Assembly (NCBI GenBank): GCA_016234205.1 | Contig: JACRGN010000070.1 | Span: 1 to 5,923, forward strand | Direction: 5' to 3' | Length of the DNA: 5,923 bases | Origin: Nitrospinota bacterium | GTDB taxonomy: Bacteria; Nitrospinota; Nitrospinia; UBA9942 | Part shown: positions 4,783-5,923 of the stretch, piece by piece | How the letters are laid out: every line of letters starts with the position of its first letter | Position numbering within the stretch: the first letter of the stretch is position 1 | Program-made: the position numbers and the translations under genes | Notes under the pieces: generated by a model | Seen by the model: only the letters and a program-made list of their open reading frames with translations | The model's database searches: none | Told to the model about the DNA's origin: nothing

Positions 4783-5777
4783 AATTAAGCCAGTTAGGTG
4801 AGTTTGGATTAATAAAAAATGCAAGAGATATTTTTAAAAGCCTCAATGAAAATATTGTTGTAGGGATTGGAGACGATTGTGCAGCTATTAAACTTAGAAA
4901 AGGTTTCTTGCTTATTACTACCACAGATGCCCTCGTAGAGGGTATCCACTTCAAACTTGATTATATTGAACCCTATCAGCTCGGAATTAAATCAATTAAC
5001 ATAAACTTAAGTGATATTGCTGCAATGGGGGGGATACCCCTTTATGCATTGCTATCCATAGCAGCCCCTCCAAATTTTTCTGTTAAGTTTATGGGTGAAT
5101 TTTTTAAGGGTATAAAGGATGGTGCTAAGAGATATAAGGTTTCAATAATAGGCGGTAATGTGTCTTCATCAAAAAATGAACTTTCTATAAATATAACCAT
5201 CTTGGGTGAAGTTGAAAAAAAATATATGGTCTTGAGAAACGGGGCAAAAGCAGGAGACAAAATTTTTGTGACAGGATGGCTTGGGGATTCGGCGGCAGGA
5301 TTGGCAATACTAAAAAAAGGGCAAGGGGCAAGGGGCAAGGGGCAAGAAAAATTAATAAATAAGCACTTAATGCCGATTCCACGACTTACGGAAGGGAGAT
5401 TCTTGGCTGTAAAAAAACTTGCTACATCTATGATTGATATAAGCGACGGACTGGCATCAGATATAAGAAGGATATGCGAGGAGAGTAATGTTGGTGCAAA
5501 TATATTTACTAAAAATATCCCTATATCAAGAGAATTAAAATCCGAAATCCGAAATCCGAAATCCGAAATAAATCTTGCCCTCTACGGCGGGGAGGATTAC
5601 GAACTCCTTTTTGCTGTAAAACCTGAGAAGGCGGGCAAATTAAAATCTCTATGGGAAGATATGAAAATACCTATAACAATGATTGGTGAAATTACGAAGA
5701 GGGGGATAAACCTTGTTAACACCGATGGAAAAGCTATTCCTCTAACAAAGGAAGGTTATAATCATTTTAAGGGGTAA
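4779..5777 (+). CDS. thiL: Thiamine-monophosphate kinase
   Basis: ThiL phosphorylates thiamine monophosphate with ATP to make thiamine diphosphate, the active cofactor. Its 332 residues hold all the family marks in order: GIGDDCA (29-35) and TTDALVEGIHF (48-58) for metal and ATP, NLSDIAAMGG (76-85), IGGNVSSS (124-131), GAKAGDKIFVTGWLGDSAAG (155-174), MIDISDGLASDI (218-229) and LYGGEDYELLF (268-278). The fold is the PurM-like AIR synthetase family. The ATG overlaps the pncB stop (ATGA), so translation is coupled; no strong ribosome binding site is seen. Two surface loops are expanded by tandem heptamers: residues about 179-190 (KKGQGARGKGQE) and about 253-264 (LKSEIRNPKSEI). Neither interrupts a catalytic motif and the frame is intact, so the enzyme is probably active. 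The 3' end overlaps the convergent gene by 11 bp. Confidence 0.93.
   Translation: MKLSQLGEFGLIKNARDIFKSLNENIVVGIGDDCAAIKLRKGFLLITTTDALVEGIHFKLDYIEPYQLGIKSININLSDIAAMGGIPLYALLSIAAPPNFSVKFMGEFFKGIKDGAKRYKVSIIGGNVSSSKNELSINITILGEVEKKYMVLRNGAKAGDKIFVTGWLGDSAAGLAILKKGQGARGKGQEKLINKHLMPIPRLTEGRFLAVKKLATSMIDISDGLASDIRRICEESNVGANIFTKNIPISRELKSEIRNPKSEINLALYGGEDYELLFAVKPEKAGKLKSLWEDMKIPITMIGEITKRGINLVNTDGKAIPLTKEGYNHFKG
5319..5346 (+). repeat. Heptamer GGGCAAG, four exact copies, inside thiL
   Basis: Four perfect head-to-tail copies of a 7-bp unit (28 bp) sit in the coding sequence between the glycine-rich GDSAAGLAIL segment and the LMPIPRL segment of ThiL. They encode the basic loop GQGARGKGQ. Because 7 is not a multiple of 3, gain or loss of one copy would shift the frame. 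Confidence 0.9.
5541..5568 (+). repeat. Heptamer TCCGAAA, four exact copies, inside thiL
   Basis: This is a second, unrelated 7-bp unit, again in four perfect copies (28 bp), just before the codons for the LYGGEDYELLF motif. It encodes the loop SEIRNPKSEI. It lies 194 bp after the first array and is also sensitive to frame on copy-number change. Confidence 0.9.
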
Positions 5778-5923
5778 ATTTTCTACTCCCATTTCCCTGA
5801 TAGACATACTTTATTGTGTAGCAGCCTGCTAAGCCCTCACAGTAAAATTTCATTATCTGCATTTTTGCATATTTACCATCTGCCGTGCGGATAATATAAA
5901 TATTTTTTTTAGACTTAAGTTCA
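5767..5923 (-). CDS. HmuY-like protein, C-terminal end (cut by the window edge)
   Basis: The - strand is open from the right edge to a TAA at 5769-5767. The last 51 residues read ELKSKKNIYIIRTADGKYAK, MQIMKFYCEGLAGCYTIKYV, YQGNGSRKFTP. This fits the end of HmuY-family domains ('tyvirtadGkyaKlqi.sYy...G.ytfrYvyq.dGs..f'). The family was first known from a secreted haem-binding lipoprotein of Porphyromonas and is also found as lipoproteins of unknown ligand. The N terminus, any lipobox and the partner genes lie outside the window. Two Cys residues (in FYCEGLAGCY) could form a disulfide in an exported protein. The gene is convergent with thiL and overlaps its last 11 bp. The family call rests on a short segment. 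Confidence 0.6.
   Translation of the reverse strand, partial: ELKSKKNIYIIRTADGKYAKMQIMKFYCEGLAGCYTIKYVYQGNGSRKFTP

Noticed and set aside
5042..5382. Two open frames on the - strand opposite thiL
   Set aside because: Proline-rich antisense shadows of conserved ThiL codons and of the GGGCAAG array.
5319..5568. A CRISPR array
   Set aside because: The units are 7 bp, contiguous and without spacers, and they lie inside a reading frame.

Overview
The window is AT-rich and comes from a bacterium with an outer membrane: it encodes a signal-peptide-bearing beta-barrel and the end of a HmuY-like protein. Gene content and style (PCP_red-domain protein, four-cysteine nicotinate phosphoribosyltransferase, many short-period repeats, clustered toxin-antitoxin debris) resemble uncultured environmental lineages such as Nitrospirota or the former Deltaproteobacteria. 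That placement is an impression, not something the sequence proves.

Region 1 (about 1-1410) is a graveyard of small toxin-antitoxin-like genes. At the left edge is the tail of a DUF433 gene on the + strand with an in-frame stop. On the - strand, reading from 1406 down to 267, are a DUF433 gene with a one-base frameshift, a DUF5615 (PIN-like toxin) gene joined to it by an ATGA overlap but frameshifted and truncated, an intact 96-residue charged helical protein, and a DUF6516/TumE-like gene broken by one extra base. All are recognisable, and the correct continuation is found in another frame each time.

Region 2 (about 1410-2545) starts with a divergent regulatory gap holding a 14-bp tandem duplication and two back-to-back promoter-like sequences. 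It then holds a tight two-gene + strand unit: a four-helix membrane protein, and 4 bases later a 191-residue protein with two PCP_red domains (the small domain at the C terminus of the light-independent protochlorophyllide reductase subunit BchB). No chlorophyll gene is visible here. This pair is the best candidate for an undescribed system.

Region 3 (2581-3627) is a convergent DUF481 outer-membrane barrel gene on the - strand with a very good promoter. It is followed by a 264-bp divergent gap holding a hexamer-based inverted repeat and an octamer array.

Region 4 (3628-5777) is a + strand operon of nicotinate phosphoribosyltransferase (NAD salvage) and thiamine-monophosphate kinase (thiamine diphosphate synthesis), coupled by an ATGA overlap. 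The kinase gene carries two separate tandem arrays, each exactly four copies of a heptamer, inside its reading frame. At the right edge the kinase gene overlaps, tail to tail by 11 bp, the end of a HmuY-like gene on the - strand.
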